A stretch of 64,000 bases of DNA from Erwinia sp. (GCA_964016415.1 OZ024666.1:1717310-1781309), one strand, 5' to 3'. Positions 23,616 to 33,955 are shown, counted from the first letter of the stretch. The notes: a model not told the origin generated them from the letters alone. Numbers and translations are program-made.

Positions 23616-25589
23616 TCAGAAACTGTAATCCAGTGCAGCAAAGAAACGCCGCCCATCCTCATTGAAAGTATAACTATCGCGGTTGAGGTCTTTATCTCCC
23701 AGGTTAAGCACCCCGGTTCTCACTTTCACCGCTTTAGTCGCCTGCCAGCTGGCACCTGCATTCCACAGTACATAGCCTCCAGGTGTCGCACCATCATTTT
23801 TTAGCGTGCGGCGCTCACCCGAGTAATTTGCCTGCAGGTAGAATGACCAGTCAGGTAAAGGTGACCAGTCAACAGAACCATTCGCGGTATGCAGCGGTAA
23901 CTCCTTCAGGGGCTTATTGCCACCCGCACTGAGATCACGCCCATCACTGTAAGTATAGTTGAGCGTCAATTTCCAGTCTGTGGCTAACGGCACTTTCAGC
24001 TCACTCTCAAGGCCTGTAATCCTTGCCTTGTTGACGTTATAATAGCTGAACACAGGCTTACCATTTTTATCGAAACCAACGAAGTTAGGATAGCTGGGAG
24101 CCTGCGAGACAGAGGCCGTTCTGGCAATACTGATCATATCTTCGACATGGTTATCGAACGCGGTGATACTTCCGGTAACACCATCGAGCAATCCTGAGTC
24201 GCCTGCATAGTAAACGCCCAGTTCGAAGCTTTCACTGGTTTCGGGTTTTAAATCTTTACTTCCGATAATGCTGCAGGCACCACGACAAGACTTAGATTGC
24301 CAGTCAGGACTGAGTTGCAACAATGACGGTGCTTTAAACGCATTCGCCCAGCCGCCTTTTACCGTCACGGTATCCGTCGCGTTATACACCAAATAAGCAC
24401 GTGGGCTCCAGTGATCACCATAGGTCTGATGATCATCCAGACGGACCCCGGTAGTCAGCGCCAGTGAATCAAGGATACGCCACTCATCTTCAATAAATAA
24501 AGCATACTGGCTGGCCGATGTTTTACCGCTGCCGGTCAGATTTACCGGATCTGAAAGTTTGTCATGACGTAACTCTCCGCCCACTACTACCAGCTGATTC
24601 CAGTCACTCAAAGGAAGCGCCAGCTTCCCTTCCAGGGCATTGTTATCTGCTATGATATTGGTACGACTGGTAAAATTGTCTACCCTTTCACCATATGCAC
24701 GCAACTCACTGGTACCAAAGTCCCAGCGTCCGTTGTGTGTCAGAGCATAGTTATGACGTTCAAGACGATTTTTATCCAGCGAGTCCGAGTTACGATCCTG
24801 GCGATCGAAACCATATCCTAAGGTAATATCCTGACTGTCTACAGGGGTAAGAGCAAACTCAACATTACCATCACGTGTGGTGTAACCTTCAATTCGGGGA
24901 TTTAATCCTGTGGTACTGGTACTTGAGTGTTGCTGGCTGTCTTTATCTCTGTGGCCAAGATTACCATACACTTTCACGCCCAACAGACCATCAACTAAAG
25001 GTCCACTGACAAAGAAATTGCCATTCTGGCTGTCACCACGGTCACGATGTTGCTGTATCGTGGTATCCGCACTCACCGTACCACGCCAGGTTTTGCCCAC
25101 TTTGCGCGTGATGATATTAACCACCCCTCCCAGTGCATCGGAACCATACAGGGAGGACATCGGACCACGTACCACTTCGATACGTTCAATTGCATCTGCC
25201 GGGATCCAATTCAGGTCGAAATCATTATGCCGGAAGACAGCATTACGTGAATTTACCCGCTTACCGCCAACAAGGATTAGAGTATAACTGCTATCCAGCC
25301 CACGCAGACTAATCCCTTTGCGGTTATCACCTTCATTGGTAAGCTGAACACCTGGCACCCCACGCAGTACCTCATTGAGGTTTTGTACCGGCTTTTTCTT
25401 GATCTCTTCCGCCGTGATAACACTGATACTTGCCGGGGCATCTTTCAGGTTCACTTCAGAGGCTGCAGCGGTCACCACCAGTGTGTCTTCTTCTTTTCGC
25501 TCACGGTTATCATCGGCCTTAATGGGGGATGCAACCGCCAGTGCGGAAATACACAACCCATGCTGTAATTTACTGGATAGTCGGAACAT
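23616..25589 (-). CDS. cirA: CirA, TonB-dependent catecholate siderophore receptor
   Basis: CirA is an outer-membrane TonB-dependent receptor for ferric catecholates (linear enterobactin fragments, dihydroxybenzoyl-serine) and in E. coli the entry route of colicin I. The protein shows a signal peptide (MFRLSSKLQ to about PIKA), a TonB box (DTLVV), a plug domain and the 22-strand barrel ending in the aromatic Phe. Long stretches match E. coli CirA ([24 protein letters not shown]). The frame opens at 25634. The ATG at 25589 is preferred because GGAG lies about seven bases upstream and it fits the E. coli start, giving 657 residues. A Fur-like array lies upstream. Confidence 0.95.
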   Translation of the reverse strand: MFRLSSKLQHGLCISALAVASPIKADDNRERKEEDTLVVTAAASEVNLKDAPASISVITAEEIKKKPVQNLNEVLRGVPGVQLTNEGDNRKGISLRGLDSSYTLILVGGKRVNSRNAVFRHNDFDLNWIPADAIERIEVVRGPMSSLYGSDALGGVVNIITRKVGKTWRGTVSADTTIQQHRDRGDSQNGNFFVSGPLVDGLLGVKVYGNLGHRDKDSQQHSSTSTTGLNPRIEGYTTRDGNVEFALTPVDSQDITLGYGFDRQDRNSDSLDKNRLERHNYALTHNGRWDFGTSELRAYGERVDNFTSRTNIIADNNALEGKLALPLSDWNQLVVVGGELRHDKLSDPVNLTGSGKTSASQYALFIEDEWRILDSLALTTGVRLDDHQTYGDHWSPRAYLVYNATDTVTVKGGWANAFKAPSLLQLSPDWQSKSCRGACSIIGSKDLKPETSESFELGVYYAGDSGLLDGVTGSITAFDNHVEDMISIARTASVSQAPSYPNFVGFDKNGKPVFSYYNVNKARITGLESELKVPLATDWKLTLNYTYSDGRDLSAGGNKPLKELPLHTANGSVDWSPLPDWSFYLQANYSGERRTLKNDGATPGGYVLWNAGASWQATKAVKVRTGVLNLGDKDLNRDSYTFNEDGRRFFAALDYSF

Positions 25590-25643
25590 TTTTCTCTCCA
25601 TGAGACAGTAAAATAAAATGGTTATTTTGCTCACTTACAAAAA

Positions 25644-25662
25644 GATATTGATATTATTATAT
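25644..25662 (-). promoter_or_regulatory. Fur-like hexamer array upstream of cirA
   Basis: Two tandem GATATT hexamers followed by an AT-rich third unit match 11 of the 19 positions of the classical Fur box. The site is 55 bases before the cirA ATG, where iron repression of cirA is expected. Confidence 0.55.
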
Positions 25663-25683
25663 TTATTTAAATTTCATTATCAG

Positions 25684-26475
25684 TTACGCAGGGCAGTTGC
25701 TGTCAACCAGACCATCTATTAATACCTGCCTTATCCCCTGAGAACAGGCTTCGATACGCCCTCTTACACCGTAAACCTGTGCCAGGCTGTCTGGCGTGAT
25801 AACGGTTTCAGGCAAACCGTTTGCAATCAGCTCACCCTGTTTCAGCATTAGAATCTGGTCGGCATGCCGTAGCGCGATATTGATGTCGTGCACCACTACA
25901 ATAGTGATGATATTGCGTCGTTCAGTCTCGCGTCGCACCAGATCCATGACGTGGAACTGATAGTTAAGATCAAGGGCGCTCAGTGGTTCATCCAGTAGTA
26001 AAAGTTCTGGCTGACGAATGAGTGACTGCGCCAGCCCCACCAACTGTTTCTGCCCCCCGGAAAGCTGGTCGAGGTAGTTTAATGCCAGATGTGCGATACC
26101 CAATTGCTCCAGCAGTGACATCACGGCATCTTCATGATGAGCTGGCATCACCCCTGCCGCTGCACGCTGCGCGACAATCACCGACTCAAGAACATGCAAA
26201 TGTACCCCGGCTGGCAACGACTGCGGCAAATAGACCACTTTTGTTGCACGACGGGAAAATGGTCTGGAAAGTATCTCTTCACCGTTGAGCCACACTTCAC
26301 CCGTCGCACGGTTCAACCCAGCCAGCGAACGCAACAGTGTTGATTTGCCACAGCCATTTGGGCCTAACAAAACGGTGATTTTCCCGCGCGGAAGAGAGGG
26401 AACAGAGAGCCTGTCAATGATGGTTTTTTTGCCATACCCCGCGGTGAAATCGGCAGTACGCAGTCCGTCTGTCAT
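25684..26475 (-). CDS. Iron-siderophore type ABC transporter ATPase
   Basis: This is the cytoplasmic ATP-binding subunit of a FecE/BtuD-type importer, 263 residues. Walker A is GPNGCGKSTLL, the signature is LSGGQKQLVGLAQ and Walker B is LLLLDEPLSALD, followed by the switch His in VVHDINIALRHAD. It overlaps the permease gene by four bases (ATGA) and is the third gene of the cassette. The substrate cannot be read from the ATPase. A ferric siderophore is inferred from the Fur sites and the adjacent cirA. The set resembles the Yersinia yiuABC-type arrangement. Confidence 0.9.
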   Translation of the reverse strand: MTDGLRTADFTAGYGKKTIIDRLSVPSLPRGKITVLLGPNGCGKSTLLRSLAGLNRATGEVWLNGEEILSRPFSRRATKVVYLPQSLPAGVHLHVLESVIVAQRAAAGVMPAHHEDAVMSLLEQLGIAHLALNYLDQLSGGQKQLVGLAQSLIRQPELLLLDEPLSALDLNYQFHVMDLVRRETERRNIITIVVVHDINIALRHADQILMLKQGELIANGLPETVITPDSLAQVYGVRGRIEACSQGIRQVLIDGLVDSNCPA

Positions 26476-27557
26476 ACATTCCCCCGGTGACGCAAAATAA
26501 TACTGAGGAAGAAAGGTACGCCAACCAGCGACGTGACAATACCCACTGGAATGATGACGCCAGGTAACAGATTTTTTGACACCACTGAAGCCAGTGATAG
26601 TACAAGTGCACCAATTAACGCACTGGCAGGTAAATAATAGCGATGATCTTCACCAAACATCAGTCTTGCGATATGCGGAGCCACAAGCCCGATGAATCCG
26701 ATAGGTCCGACAAATGCCACCGCCAAACCGGAAAGGATACTGATACGCAATAATGTAGCCAGACGCAAACGACGCACATCAATACCGAAACTGACGGCTC
26801 TGTCTTCACCCAAACGAAGCGCTGTCAGTTTCCATGAACTCATCATAGAAAAAGGAATTAAGATAACGAAAACCAATAGCAGGCAACCTAACTTTTCCCA
26901 TGAGGCGCGAGCGAGGCTTCCCATCGTCCAGAAGACCAGCCCTTGTAGCGTGTCTTCACTGGCGATAAATTGCATCATCGAAACTAAAGAGTTGAAGGTG
27001 AATACCAGTGCGATACCAAATAACACCACCCCAGAGGTCGCGACTCGCGTCCAGCGGGTAATTGCATCCAGTAACAAAGCCGCCAGCAGCGCAAATAAAA
27101 AAGCATTCGCAGAGATAAACCACTGCCCTGGAATACCGGGCAAACCAATATTTAAAACGATTGCCAGTGCAGCCCCGAAGGCTGCCGCCGAAGAGACACC
27201 AAGCGTAAAGGGGCTGGCAAGAGGGTTGTTGAGTATGGTTTGCATCTCGGCACCAGCCAATCCCAATGACAAACCGACGACAATCGCCATCAGCGCGTAG
27301 GGCAGACGAATGTCCCATACAATCACACGCGTGCCAGGACTGGCACTTCCAGGCGACCATAATGTTTGCCAAAGCGTCTCTAAAGAGAGCCCTGAAGGGC
27401 CAAGTGTAAAATCGAAAATCAGTGATGCAAGTATCACCAGCACCACGGCCCCGATCATCAACATTCGATAATGTTTGAGCTGTTGATATTTTTCCATCAC
27501 GCTAGCGGGTGATGAACACTTGCCACCCTCAGCCACTTTACTGCTTATCTCCATCAT
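26472..27557 (-). CDS. FecCD-family ABC transporter permease
   Basis: This is an inner-membrane permease of the FecCD/BtuC family, 361 residues with about nine or ten helices. The motifs include GASLGLAGAEMQ-like sequence (VGLSLGLAGAEMQTILNNPLASP) split across the first coupling region and the family loop GFIGLVAPHIARLMFGEDHR, which contacts the ATPase. One permease gene implies a homodimer. The start is one of two adjacent ATGs after AGGAAG; 27557 is the first. It lies 12 bases after the binding-protein gene and overlaps the ATPase gene. Confidence 0.9.
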   Translation of the reverse strand: MMEISSKVAEGGKCSSPASVMEKYQQLKHYRMLMIGAVVLVILASLIFDFTLGPSGLSLETLWQTLWSPGSASPGTRVIVWDIRLPYALMAIVVGLSLGLAGAEMQTILNNPLASPFTLGVSSAAAFGAALAIVLNIGLPGIPGQWFISANAFLFALLAALLLDAITRWTRVATSGVVLFGIALVFTFNSLVSMMQFIASEDTLQGLVFWTMGSLARASWEKLGCLLLVFVILIPFSMMSSWKLTALRLGEDRAVSFGIDVRRLRLATLLRISILSGLAVAFVGPIGFIGLVAPHIARLMFGEDHRYYLPASALIGALVLSLASVVSKNLLPGVIIPVGIVTSLVGVPFFLSIILRHRGNV

Positions 27558-27569
27558 ATCTTCCTGACG

Positions 27570-28700
27570 TTATTTCGCTGTTATCCAGTATGTGCCACTC
27601 GGCTCCACTGCGAGAAATTCCCGGTAAAGAGCCTTTTCAGTCTCATCAGGCAGACTTGCAGAGAATTTATCCGGATAGAACCAACTGGCGAAAGCTTCTA
27701 CCGCGAGAATATTGTAGGGGGAGTTGTAAAAATTGTGCCAGATGCCATAACTGCGGCCCTGCTTAACCGCGTCTAATTCACTGATCCCTTTGCGACTCAG
27801 CAACGGCTGAAAGCTGTTCAATGCTTGTTCTGGCGTAACCTGGGCACCAAGACGTAATCCCGGCCCCTCGCTGTCAGCCGCTTTCCCACCAGAGGCGATG
27901 TAAATCTTTGGCTGTACGGCCAGCACTTTTTCCAGATTGATGGTACCGAGCGGTCCTGGCAGCAGATCACGGGCAATGTTGTCGCCACCGGCCACATCAA
28001 TCAGGTCGCCCATATTGCCTTTACCCGCTGTACCACAGCATTCAGCCATTGCCGCTGCGCGCAATTCAATAAACACCGTTGGCTTTTCTGCCGCAGTCAC
28101 CTGAGAAGTGATATCAGTGACACGCTTCATATGAGTCTGATAGAAACTAATATAACGCTCGGCTTCCTTTTCGCGGTGAAGCACTTTCCCCAGAACACGC
28201 ATACTGGGTACTGTGTTCTTCAAAGGGTTTGAGCGAAAATCAACGAACACCACCGGGACACCAGCACTTTCTAACTGATTGACCAATTCACTATGGCGTC
28301 CCGGACCGTGTCCAGCGAGGCCAAAAATCGCAACATCAGGATGTAATGTGAGTACTTTTTCCGGGCTGATACTGTCAGCGGTGGTGTTGCCAATCAACGG
28401 TATGGCATCAATTTGAGGGAATTTGGCCCGATACTGTGCGTATGTTTGCGTATCAAGCTTACGGAAATCACCCTGCCAGCCAGCAATACGATCAAGCGGC
28501 TTTTGCCCTTCAAGCAGAGACACGGCATAGAAGAGCCGCCCTTCTCCCAACAAAATGCGATCTGTTTTCTCCGGTATTGTGACTTCACGCCCGGCAATGT
28601 CGGTTACCGTTGCAGCCCAAAGGGTACTGGCAGAGAGAGATATCATGACCGTTGCCACCATCATGACGTGCTTTACCGTGACTCGCAATAAACTGTACAT
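27570..28700 (-). CDS. Periplasmic iron-siderophore binding protein of the ABC cassette
   Basis: This is a class III (FecB/BtuF/FepB-like) periplasmic binding protein. Starting at 28700 it has 376 residues, with a signal peptide (MYSLLRVTVKHVMM to about TLWAA) and the mature start VTDIAGREVTIPEK typical of the family. There is no lipobox. A notable Cys-Cys pair lies in AECCGTAGKGNMGDL. Two upstream ATGs (28730, 28712) are in frame. Only 28700 has GGAG at proper spacing and directly precedes the signal peptide. A perfect 13-bp Fur 6-1-6 motif lies 46 bases upstream. It is the first gene of the three-gene unit. Confidence 0.88.
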   Translation of the reverse strand: MYSLLRVTVKHVMMVATVMISLSASTLWAATVTDIAGREVTIPEKTDRILLGEGRLFYAVSLLEGQKPLDRIAGWQGDFRKLDTQTYAQYRAKFPQIDAIPLIGNTTADSISPEKVLTLHPDVAIFGLAGHGPGRHSELVNQLESAGVPVVFVDFRSNPLKNTVPSMRVLGKVLHREKEAERYISFYQTHMKRVTDITSQVTAAEKPTVFIELRAAAMAECCGTAGKGNMGDLIDVAGGDNIARDLLPGPLGTINLEKVLAVQPKIYIASGGKAADSEGPGLRLGAQVTPEQALNSFQPLLSRKGISELDAVKQGRSYGIWHNFYNSPYNILAVEAFASWFYPDKFSASLPDETEKALYREFLAVEPSGTYWITAK

Positions 28701-28745
28701 GCCTGACTCCATAGCAAAAATAGAGCGCATAACGATAAATTAAAC

Positions 28746-28758
28746 GATAATTATTATC
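28746..28758 (-). promoter_or_regulatory. Fur box upstream of the ABC cassette
   Basis: GATAAT, one T, then ATTATC is a perfect 13-bp Fur 6-1-6 palindrome. Its position 46 bases before the binding-protein start suits iron-dependent repression of the whole cassette. Confidence 0.8.
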
Positions 28759-28811
28759 AATGCTGTTTACAGATTAACACCCTGTTTTCTTGACGCCACA
28801 CAACTGCAATG

Positions 28812-28837
28812 AAAAAAAACCCGGCTTACGCCGGGTG
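28812..28837 (-). terminator. Rho-independent terminator of lysP
   Basis: On the minus strand, CCCGG and CCGGG arms closed by CGTAAG are followed by eight T residues, 32 bases beyond the lysP stop. This is a strong intrinsic terminator separating lysP from the iron cassette. Confidence 0.9.
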
Positions 28838-28868
28838 ATTCATGTTTTTTATCAAAAATATTAGTCAA

Positions 28869-30341
28869 TTAATCCTGCTGTTTCACGCCTGGAAACTTCA
28901 TGTCTGCATATCGGATAAAGTGCGTTTTTTTCACGATTCGGTAACCAAACCAGATTGCCAGAAACAGCGGCAGACCGATGTAAGTTGCTGTCACTCCGTA
29001 CCAGTCAATGCGATCAGCGAGAAATGCCTGATAGTTTTGACCAAGCGTAATGATCAGGCAGAGGACAAAGGCGAAAATCGGCCCTAACGGGAAAAAACCT
29101 GAACGATAGGGTAAATCAGCAACATCATTTCCCTGCAGTACATAACCGCGACGGAAGCGATAATGACTGATAGCTATCCCCAGCCAGGCAATGAACCCTG
29201 TCATACCGGAGGTATTAAGTAGCCACAGATAAACTGTTTTATTGCCAAACATCGAGCTGAGGAAGCAAAGTGCCGCGATGAGTGTAGTGGCATACAGTGC
29301 CGCGCGGGGCACACCGTTTTTCGATAATTTACCAAAAATTGCCGGCGCTTTTCCTTCGCGCGCAAGGGTATACAACATGCGGGTTGAAGCATACATGCCT
29401 GAGTTTCCCGCAGACAGAACCGCCGTAAGGATAACTGCGTTCATGACTGCGGCGGCTGACAATAAACCAGCATGCTGAAATACCAGTGTAAAGGGGCTGA
29501 CGCTCATATCTTCGATGCCGTTACGTAACAGCGCCGGATCGGTATAAGGGATAATCAGACTGATTATCAGAATCGCCAGAACATAGAACAACAAGATGCG
29601 CCAGAAAATTTGCCGTACTGCGCGTGGAATATTTTTTTGTGGATCACGTGATTCCCCCGCCGCAATACCGATCAGTTCAGTTCCCTGGAATGAAAAACCG
29701 ACAATCATTGCCACGCCGATCATTGCCGAAAACCCGCCAACAAACGGTGCATCCCCGGTGTGCCAGTTGCTCCAGCCAGTGACTTCGGTACCACGGAAGA
29801 TACCGAAGATCATTAAAACTCCCACAACGATAAACACCAGCACGGTGACCACTTTGATCATCGAGAACCAATACTCAGCTTCACCAAAGCCTTTCACCGA
29901 AATGATATTCAGCAACACGATGATGACCAGAAACAGCGCACTCCAGATCCAACCGGATACTTCAGGAAACCAATAGCTCATTACCAGTTGTGCAGCGACC
30001 AGATCGACAGCAATGGTTACAGCCCAGTTATACCAGTAATTCCAGCCCAGGGCGAAACCAAATCCCTCTTCAACATAGTTTGAACCATAGGTGGCAAATG
30101 AACCGGACACTGGCATGTAAGCCGCCAGTTCACCGAGACTGGTCATCAGGAAATAAACCATCAAACCAATCAACACATACGAAAGTAGCGCCCCACCCGG
30201 TCCTGCCTGCGATATTGTCGCGCCGGAAGCGACAAACAGTCCGGTACCGATAGAACCGCCAATAGCGATCATCGTTAAATGTCGTGTTCTCAATTCACGA
30301 CGTAATCCTGTCGGTTGCTTTGCTAATTTGTCCATTTCCAT
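28869..30341 (-). CDS. lysP: LysP, lysine-specific permease
   Basis: LysP is a 12-helix amino acid/proton symporter of the APC family, specific for lysine. In E. coli it also restrains the acid sensor CadC. The frame is open from 30455. The start at 30341 puts the conserved GLRRELRTRHLTMIAIGG at the same distance from the N-terminus as in E. coli (490 against 489 residues). The segments GSIGTGLFVASGATISQAGPGG and SFQGTELIGIAAGES are typical. Known ArgP control in E. coli was not checked at site level. Confidence 0.95.
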   Translation of the reverse strand: MEMDKLAKQPTGLRRELRTRHLTMIAIGGSIGTGLFVASGATISQAGPGGALLSYVLIGLMVYFLMTSLGELAAYMPVSGSFATYGSNYVEEGFGFALGWNYWYNWAVTIAVDLVAAQLVMSYWFPEVSGWIWSALFLVIIVLLNIISVKGFGEAEYWFSMIKVVTVLVFIVVGVLMIFGIFRGTEVTGWSNWHTGDAPFVGGFSAMIGVAMIVGFSFQGTELIGIAAGESRDPQKNIPRAVRQIFWRILLFYVLAILIISLIIPYTDPALLRNGIEDMSVSPFTLVFQHAGLLSAAAVMNAVILTAVLSAGNSGMYASTRMLYTLAREGKAPAIFGKLSKNGVPRAALYATTLIAALCFLSSMFGNKTVYLWLLNTSGMTGFIAWLGIAISHYRFRRGYVLQGNDVADLPYRSGFFPLGPIFAFVLCLIITLGQNYQAFLADRIDWYGVTATYIGLPLFLAIWFGYRIVKKTHFIRYADMKFPGVKQQD

Positions 30342-30373
30342 CGTTATCAGTACTGTCAAAAAAAAGAGGCGGG

Positions 30374-30382
30374 ATTGTAGCA
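30374..30382 (-). promoter_or_regulatory. Extended -10 promoter of lysP
   Basis: On the minus strand TGCTACAAT forms an extended -10. Initiation near 30366 would give a leader of only about 25 bases, which excludes a lysine riboswitch. Confidence 0.5.
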
Positions 30383-30491
30383 AAATCCGACATGATGAAT
30401 AGTAAATCCCCTCCAAGATAAGATAGGTTAATAATCTGCCCGCAATTATAAGCAATATGGCAGCGGTTCGACTAAAAACAACACAAACCGA

Positions 30492-31379
30492 CTATTTTAC
30501 CTGACAGTATTCCAGCAGTGTCAGCAGAGATTGTGAAAAGTGCTTCTGCCGATGATGGATACGATTGAGTCCACGCATCAATGGTGGAAAAGGAATTTTC
30601 AGTTCACATAGCGCACCACTCTCCAGCTGCTCTTCGATAACACGTCGTGAAAGACAACTGATGCCCATACCATGCCTGACTGCGTGTTTGATGGCTTCTG
30701 AATGGCCAAGCTCGAGCGACAAATTAAAGTTTGGTAGCTGAGGCCGTAATAAAAAATCAAAAAGCTCACGGGTGCCCGATCCTGGTTCACGTAAAATCCA
30801 TGCGGCGCGGGCAATACTTTCAATACTCACCTCTGCTTCAAGTAGAGGAGAATCTGGTGAACAGAAAACCACCAGTTCATCATGCTGCCAGTGATGTGAA
30901 ACTATCTCAGGATGATGAGAAGGCCCCTCAATAAAACCCACGTCAGCACGGCATTCTGCTACGGCATTCACCACATCCTGAGTATTGCCCACAGCCAGTT
31001 CAAGAGGCAGTTGAGGATGCTCTCGTCGCCAGCGCGCCAGCATCGCTGGCAGAATATAATTTCCAATGGTACTGCTCGCATGTACACGCAATATTGATTG
31101 CGCCTCATGAAACAACTCTTCGACCTCTTTCGTCCGTTCCAGTAGCGCGACAGCTCTCGGATAGAGCAGACGACCATATTCGTTCACCAGCAAACGTTTC
31201 CCTACCCTGTCAAACAGATTGACCTGCAAATGCCCCTCCAAATCTACTAACGCCGCGCTAACAGCTGATTGAGATAAAGAGAGTACTGCTGCCGCTTGAA
31301 TCGTTGAACTGCAATTCACTATTTCGACAAATACCGCTAACTGGCGCAGCGTAATACGTATTTTTTTCTGCCTCATCAC
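30492..31379 (-). CDS. yeiE: YeiE, LysR-family transcriptional regulator
   Basis: YeiE is a LysR-type regulator of 295 residues (E. coli 293). The N-terminal helix-turn-helix is [17 protein letters not shown] to [15 protein letters not shown]. The effector domain keeps the family residues [13 protein letters not shown] and [16 protein letters not shown]. In E. coli and Cronobacter YeiE orthologues are linked to sulfite sensing, iron homeostasis and motility. Here it is one base after a DUF1232 gene on the same strand and divergent from yeiH, its probable target. Confidence 0.93.
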   Translation of the reverse strand: MMRQKKIRITLRQLAVFVEIVNCSSTIQAAAVLSLSQSAVSAALVDLEGHLQVNLFDRVGKRLLVNEYGRLLYPRAVALLERTKEVEELFHEAQSILRVHASSTIGNYILPAMLARWRREHPQLPLELAVGNTQDVVNAVAECRADVGFIEGPSHHPEIVSHHWQHDELVVFCSPDSPLLEAEVSIESIARAAWILREPGSGTRELFDFLLRPQLPNFNLSLELGHSEAIKHAVRHGMGISCLSRRVIEEQLESGALCELKIPFPPLMRGLNRIHHRQKHFSQSLLTLLEYCQVK

Positions 31380-31380
31380 A

Positions 31381-31734
31381 TCACCTTCGTACCCAAAGCA
31401 CTATCAACCAGATAACCGTCACACTCACGATCATCAGCATTATCAACCGACAGGCATTGATATTTTTACTGCGTACATAGCAGCGTTTTTTTATCTCCTG
31501 GGGTAATCTACTCACCAAAAAAGAGATACCTAAGGGGATGATGATAATGTCATCAAGCCACCCCACCACAGGAACTACATCAGGAATGAGATCCAGTGGA
31601 CTGATGGCGTAAATAGCCAATAGTAGTGTCGAGATTCTAATCCACCATGATGTTTCTGGATCACTAAATGCAAACCATAATACCCGCGTGTCCTTGCGAA
31701 ATATTCTTCCCCAACGTCCGATACGCCTGAACAT
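31381..31734 (-). CDS. DUF1232 (YkvA-like) small membrane protein
   Basis: This is a 117-residue protein with the DUF1232 core: helix [39 protein letters not shown], containing the hallmark SPLDLIPD and DD residues. A second C-terminal hydrophobic segment follows ([18 protein letters not shown]). The frame opens at 31767, but AGGAGG directly precedes the ATG at 31734, which decides the start. Its stop is one base before the yeiE start, so the two are co-transcribed. The family has no defined biochemical function. I know of no counterpart at this place in E. coli K-12. Confidence 0.85.
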   Translation of the reverse strand: MFRRIGRWGRIFRKDTRVLWFAFSDPETSWWIRISTLLLAIYAISPLDLIPDVVPVVGWLDDIIIIPLGISFLVSRLPQEIKKRCYVRSKNINACRLIMLMIVSVTVIWLIVLWVRR

Positions 31735-31890
31735 ATCCCCTCCTGTCACCGTTACCCTGATGGGCAATCAACATTTTTCAACCCCAGTAATACGTAAAAA
31801 CAGAAAGCTACGTATCGCAACTCGAACAATTTGGGTTGCGGGTTACCGCGACTTCTCACTAATTCACCCCTCCGTTATCCTGCAGAATCA

Positions 31891-31908
31891 CACTTAACAG
31901 TTTAAGTG
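31891..31908. promoter_or_regulatory. Palindrome between the yeiE operon and yeiH
   Basis: CACTTAA and TTAAGTG are perfect arms with a four-base centre, located about 83 bases before yeiH and 157 before the DUF1232 gene. It has the size and position of a LysR-type (T-N11-A style) operator and is a candidate YeiE site. Confidence 0.45.
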
Positions 31909-31990
31909 GTTAATTATAGCCGAAAAACCTGTTTTTATTTTAAGTCATAACCTGTCAGGCTGTTTTTTTATTTGCAGGGACTACCATCAG

Positions 31991-33031
31991 ATGACACTAA
32001 CAGGAATAATCACTTCACATGTAAAAACCTTGTACGGGATAGTGCTGACGCTCGCTATCGCTGCAGCTGCTATGCTACTCAGTCAGTTACCTGCAATACG
32101 CAGCCTCGGTTTAGGTTCACTGACGCTCGCTATCTTTCTGGGGATGCTGGCAGGCAATACAGTCTATCCGCTACTTGCATCATCCTGCGAAACCGGCGTT
32201 CACTGGGTCAAACAACATTGCCTTAAGCTTGGCATTATTCTTTACGGGTTTTATCTTACCGTTCAGCAAATCACTGACGTCGGTTTTTCAGGAATGCTTA
32301 TTGACCTGTCTATTGTCATAAGCACGTTCTCTCTTGCCTGCCTGGTGGGTAAATGTATGGGTATTGACAAACTAACATACTGGCTGATAGGTGCCGGAAG
32401 CAGTATTTGCGGGGCTGCAGCCATTCTTGCTACGGCACCGGTGGTACAGGCTGACAACTCAAAACCGGTTGTTGCCGTCTCGACGGTGGTAGTATTCGGT
32501 ACCATGGCGATCGTCCTCTATCCGGCACTCTATTCGCTGATACTCCAGCTCTATCCTGCTGTTACTGCTACTCAGTGGGGGATATTTACCGGTTCCACCA
32601 TCCATGAAGTCGCACAGGTTGCTGCGGCTGGTCATGCGATCAATGCTGAGGTTGAGAACAGTGCAGTAATCACTAAAATGCTACGCGTCATGCTACTGGC
32701 GCCCTTCCTGCTGCTGCTTGGCTTGTTCATACGACGCCGTCATCCCGGTTACCATCGTCAGTCCGGGAATATTCCCTTCCCCTGGTTTGCGCTACTGTTT
32801 ATTGCAGTGGTCATACTCAACTCAATGCAGTGGTTTTCTGCGCCGGTGATTACAATAATCAGAGAGTCAGATAATTTTCTCCTGACCAGTGCAATGGCGG
32901 CCCTGGGCCTTTCGACGCAACTGCGTATTTTATGTCATGCGGGAATAAAACCCATGCTACTCGGCGCAATCCTGTTTATATGGCTTGTGGTCGGGGGCGG
33001 AACAATTAATCTGCTATTACAACAGCAGTAG
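31991..33031 (+). CDS. yeiH: YeiH, UPF0324 membrane transporter
   Basis: YeiH is an inner-membrane protein of the UPF0324 / putative sulfate exporter family, 346 residues (E. coli 349) with about ten helices. The signature segments GAGSSICGAAAILATAPV and GSTIHEVAQVAAAGHA are intact. It is divergent from yeiE, whose product probably regulates it. A role in sulfite or sulfate efflux is suggested by the family and by YeiE biology, but has not been shown from this sequence. Confidence 0.92.
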   Translation: MTLTGIITSHVKTLYGIVLTLAIAAAAMLLSQLPAIRSLGLGSLTLAIFLGMLAGNTVYPLLASSCETGVHWVKQHCLKLGIILYGFYLTVQQITDVGFSGMLIDLSIVISTFSLACLVGKCMGIDKLTYWLIGAGSSICGAAAILATAPVVQADNSKPVVAVSTVVVFGTMAIVLYPALYSLILQLYPAVTATQWGIFTGSTIHEVAQVAAAGHAINAEVENSAVITKMLRVMLLAPFLLLLGLFIRRRHPGYHRQSGNIPFPWFALLFIAVVILNSMQWFSAPVITIIRESDNFLLTSAMAALGLSTQLRILCHAGIKPMLLGAILFIWLVVGGGTINLLLQQQ

Positions 33032-33112
33032 CTTAGCGTTCCTGTTAAAGTATGCTTTTATTTGTCGTCGGCCTTTTACGGCTCACCGCCATTCTTTCTC
33101 AGGAGACGTTAC

Positions 33113-33955
33113 ATGAAATTTATTGGTGCGCATGTCAGTGCTGCTTGCGGCGTTGATCAGGCCGTCATCAGAGCCCATGCGCTGGAGGCAACTGCTTTTG
33201 CTTTGTTCACTAAAAACCAGCGCCAGTGGAAAGCCGCACCACTCACTGACACCACAATTCATGCTTTTCGTGCCGCCTGTGAACAATACCACTACTCGTC
33301 AGCACAGATCCTGCCACATGACAGTTATCTGATAAACTTAGGGCATCCTGTTAGTGAGGCTCTAGAGAAATCCAGAGAAGCTTTCATTGATGAAATGCAG
33401 CGTTGTGACCAGCTAGGCCTGACACTGTTAAACTTTCATCCCGGGAGCCATCTGAAACAGATTGATGAGCATGAGTGTCTGAAACGCATAGCAGAATCAA
33501 TCAATATCGCCCTTGATGCCACAAACAACGTTACAGCGGTGATAGAAAACACAGCGGGTCAGGGCAGCAACCTCGGATTTCGTTTTGAACAACTCGCCAC
33601 TATCATTGACCATGTTGAAGACAAACAACGTGTAGGGGTTTGCATCGATACCTGCCACGCTTTCGCTGCCGGCTATGATTTACGTGATGAGAAGGATTGT
33701 ATAGCCACCTTCGCCGAATTTGACCGGACAGTGGGTTTCCATTATCTCAAAGGGATGCATCTGAACGATGCTAAAAGCGCATTAGGTAGCCGCGTTGATC
33801 GTCATGATAGTTTGGGTGCAGGCAACATCGGCAATACTGTTTTTAGCTGGCTGATGAAAGATCCGCGCTTCGATGGCATTCCACTGATACTGGAAACGAC
33901 CGATCCTGAACGTTGGCCAGACGAAATTGCCTGGCTCAAAGCACAGCAACGCTAA
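33113..33955 (+). CDS. nfo: Endonuclease IV
   Basis: Nfo is a tri-zinc AP endonuclease that cuts DNA 5' of abasic sites and trims blocked 3' ends after oxidative damage. It has 280 residues (E. coli 285). The metal ligands sit in the family patterns [30 protein letters not shown] and [16 protein letters not shown]. The frame opens at 33062. AGGAGA before the ATG at 33113 and the [13 protein letters not shown] start fix the true beginning. The SoxRS control known in E. coli was not assessed. Confidence 0.96.
   Translation: MKFIGAHVSAACGVDQAVIRAHALEATAFALFTKNQRQWKAAPLTDTTIHAFRAACEQYHYSSAQILPHDSYLINLGHPVSEALEKSREAFIDEMQRCDQLGLTLLNFHPGSHLKQIDEHECLKRIAESINIALDATNNVTAVIENTAGQGSNLGFRFEQLATIIDHVEDKQRVGVCIDTCHAFAAGYDLRDEKDCIATFAEFDRTVGFHYLKGMHLNDAKSALGSRVDRHDSLGAGNIGNTVFSWLMKDPRFDGIPLILETTDPERWPDEIAWLKAQQR

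Noticed and set aside
30342..30491. Lysine riboswitch upstream of lysP
   Set aside because: A -10 element predicts a leader of only about 25 bases and the whole gap is 150 bases, too short for the aptamer; none of its motifs are visible.
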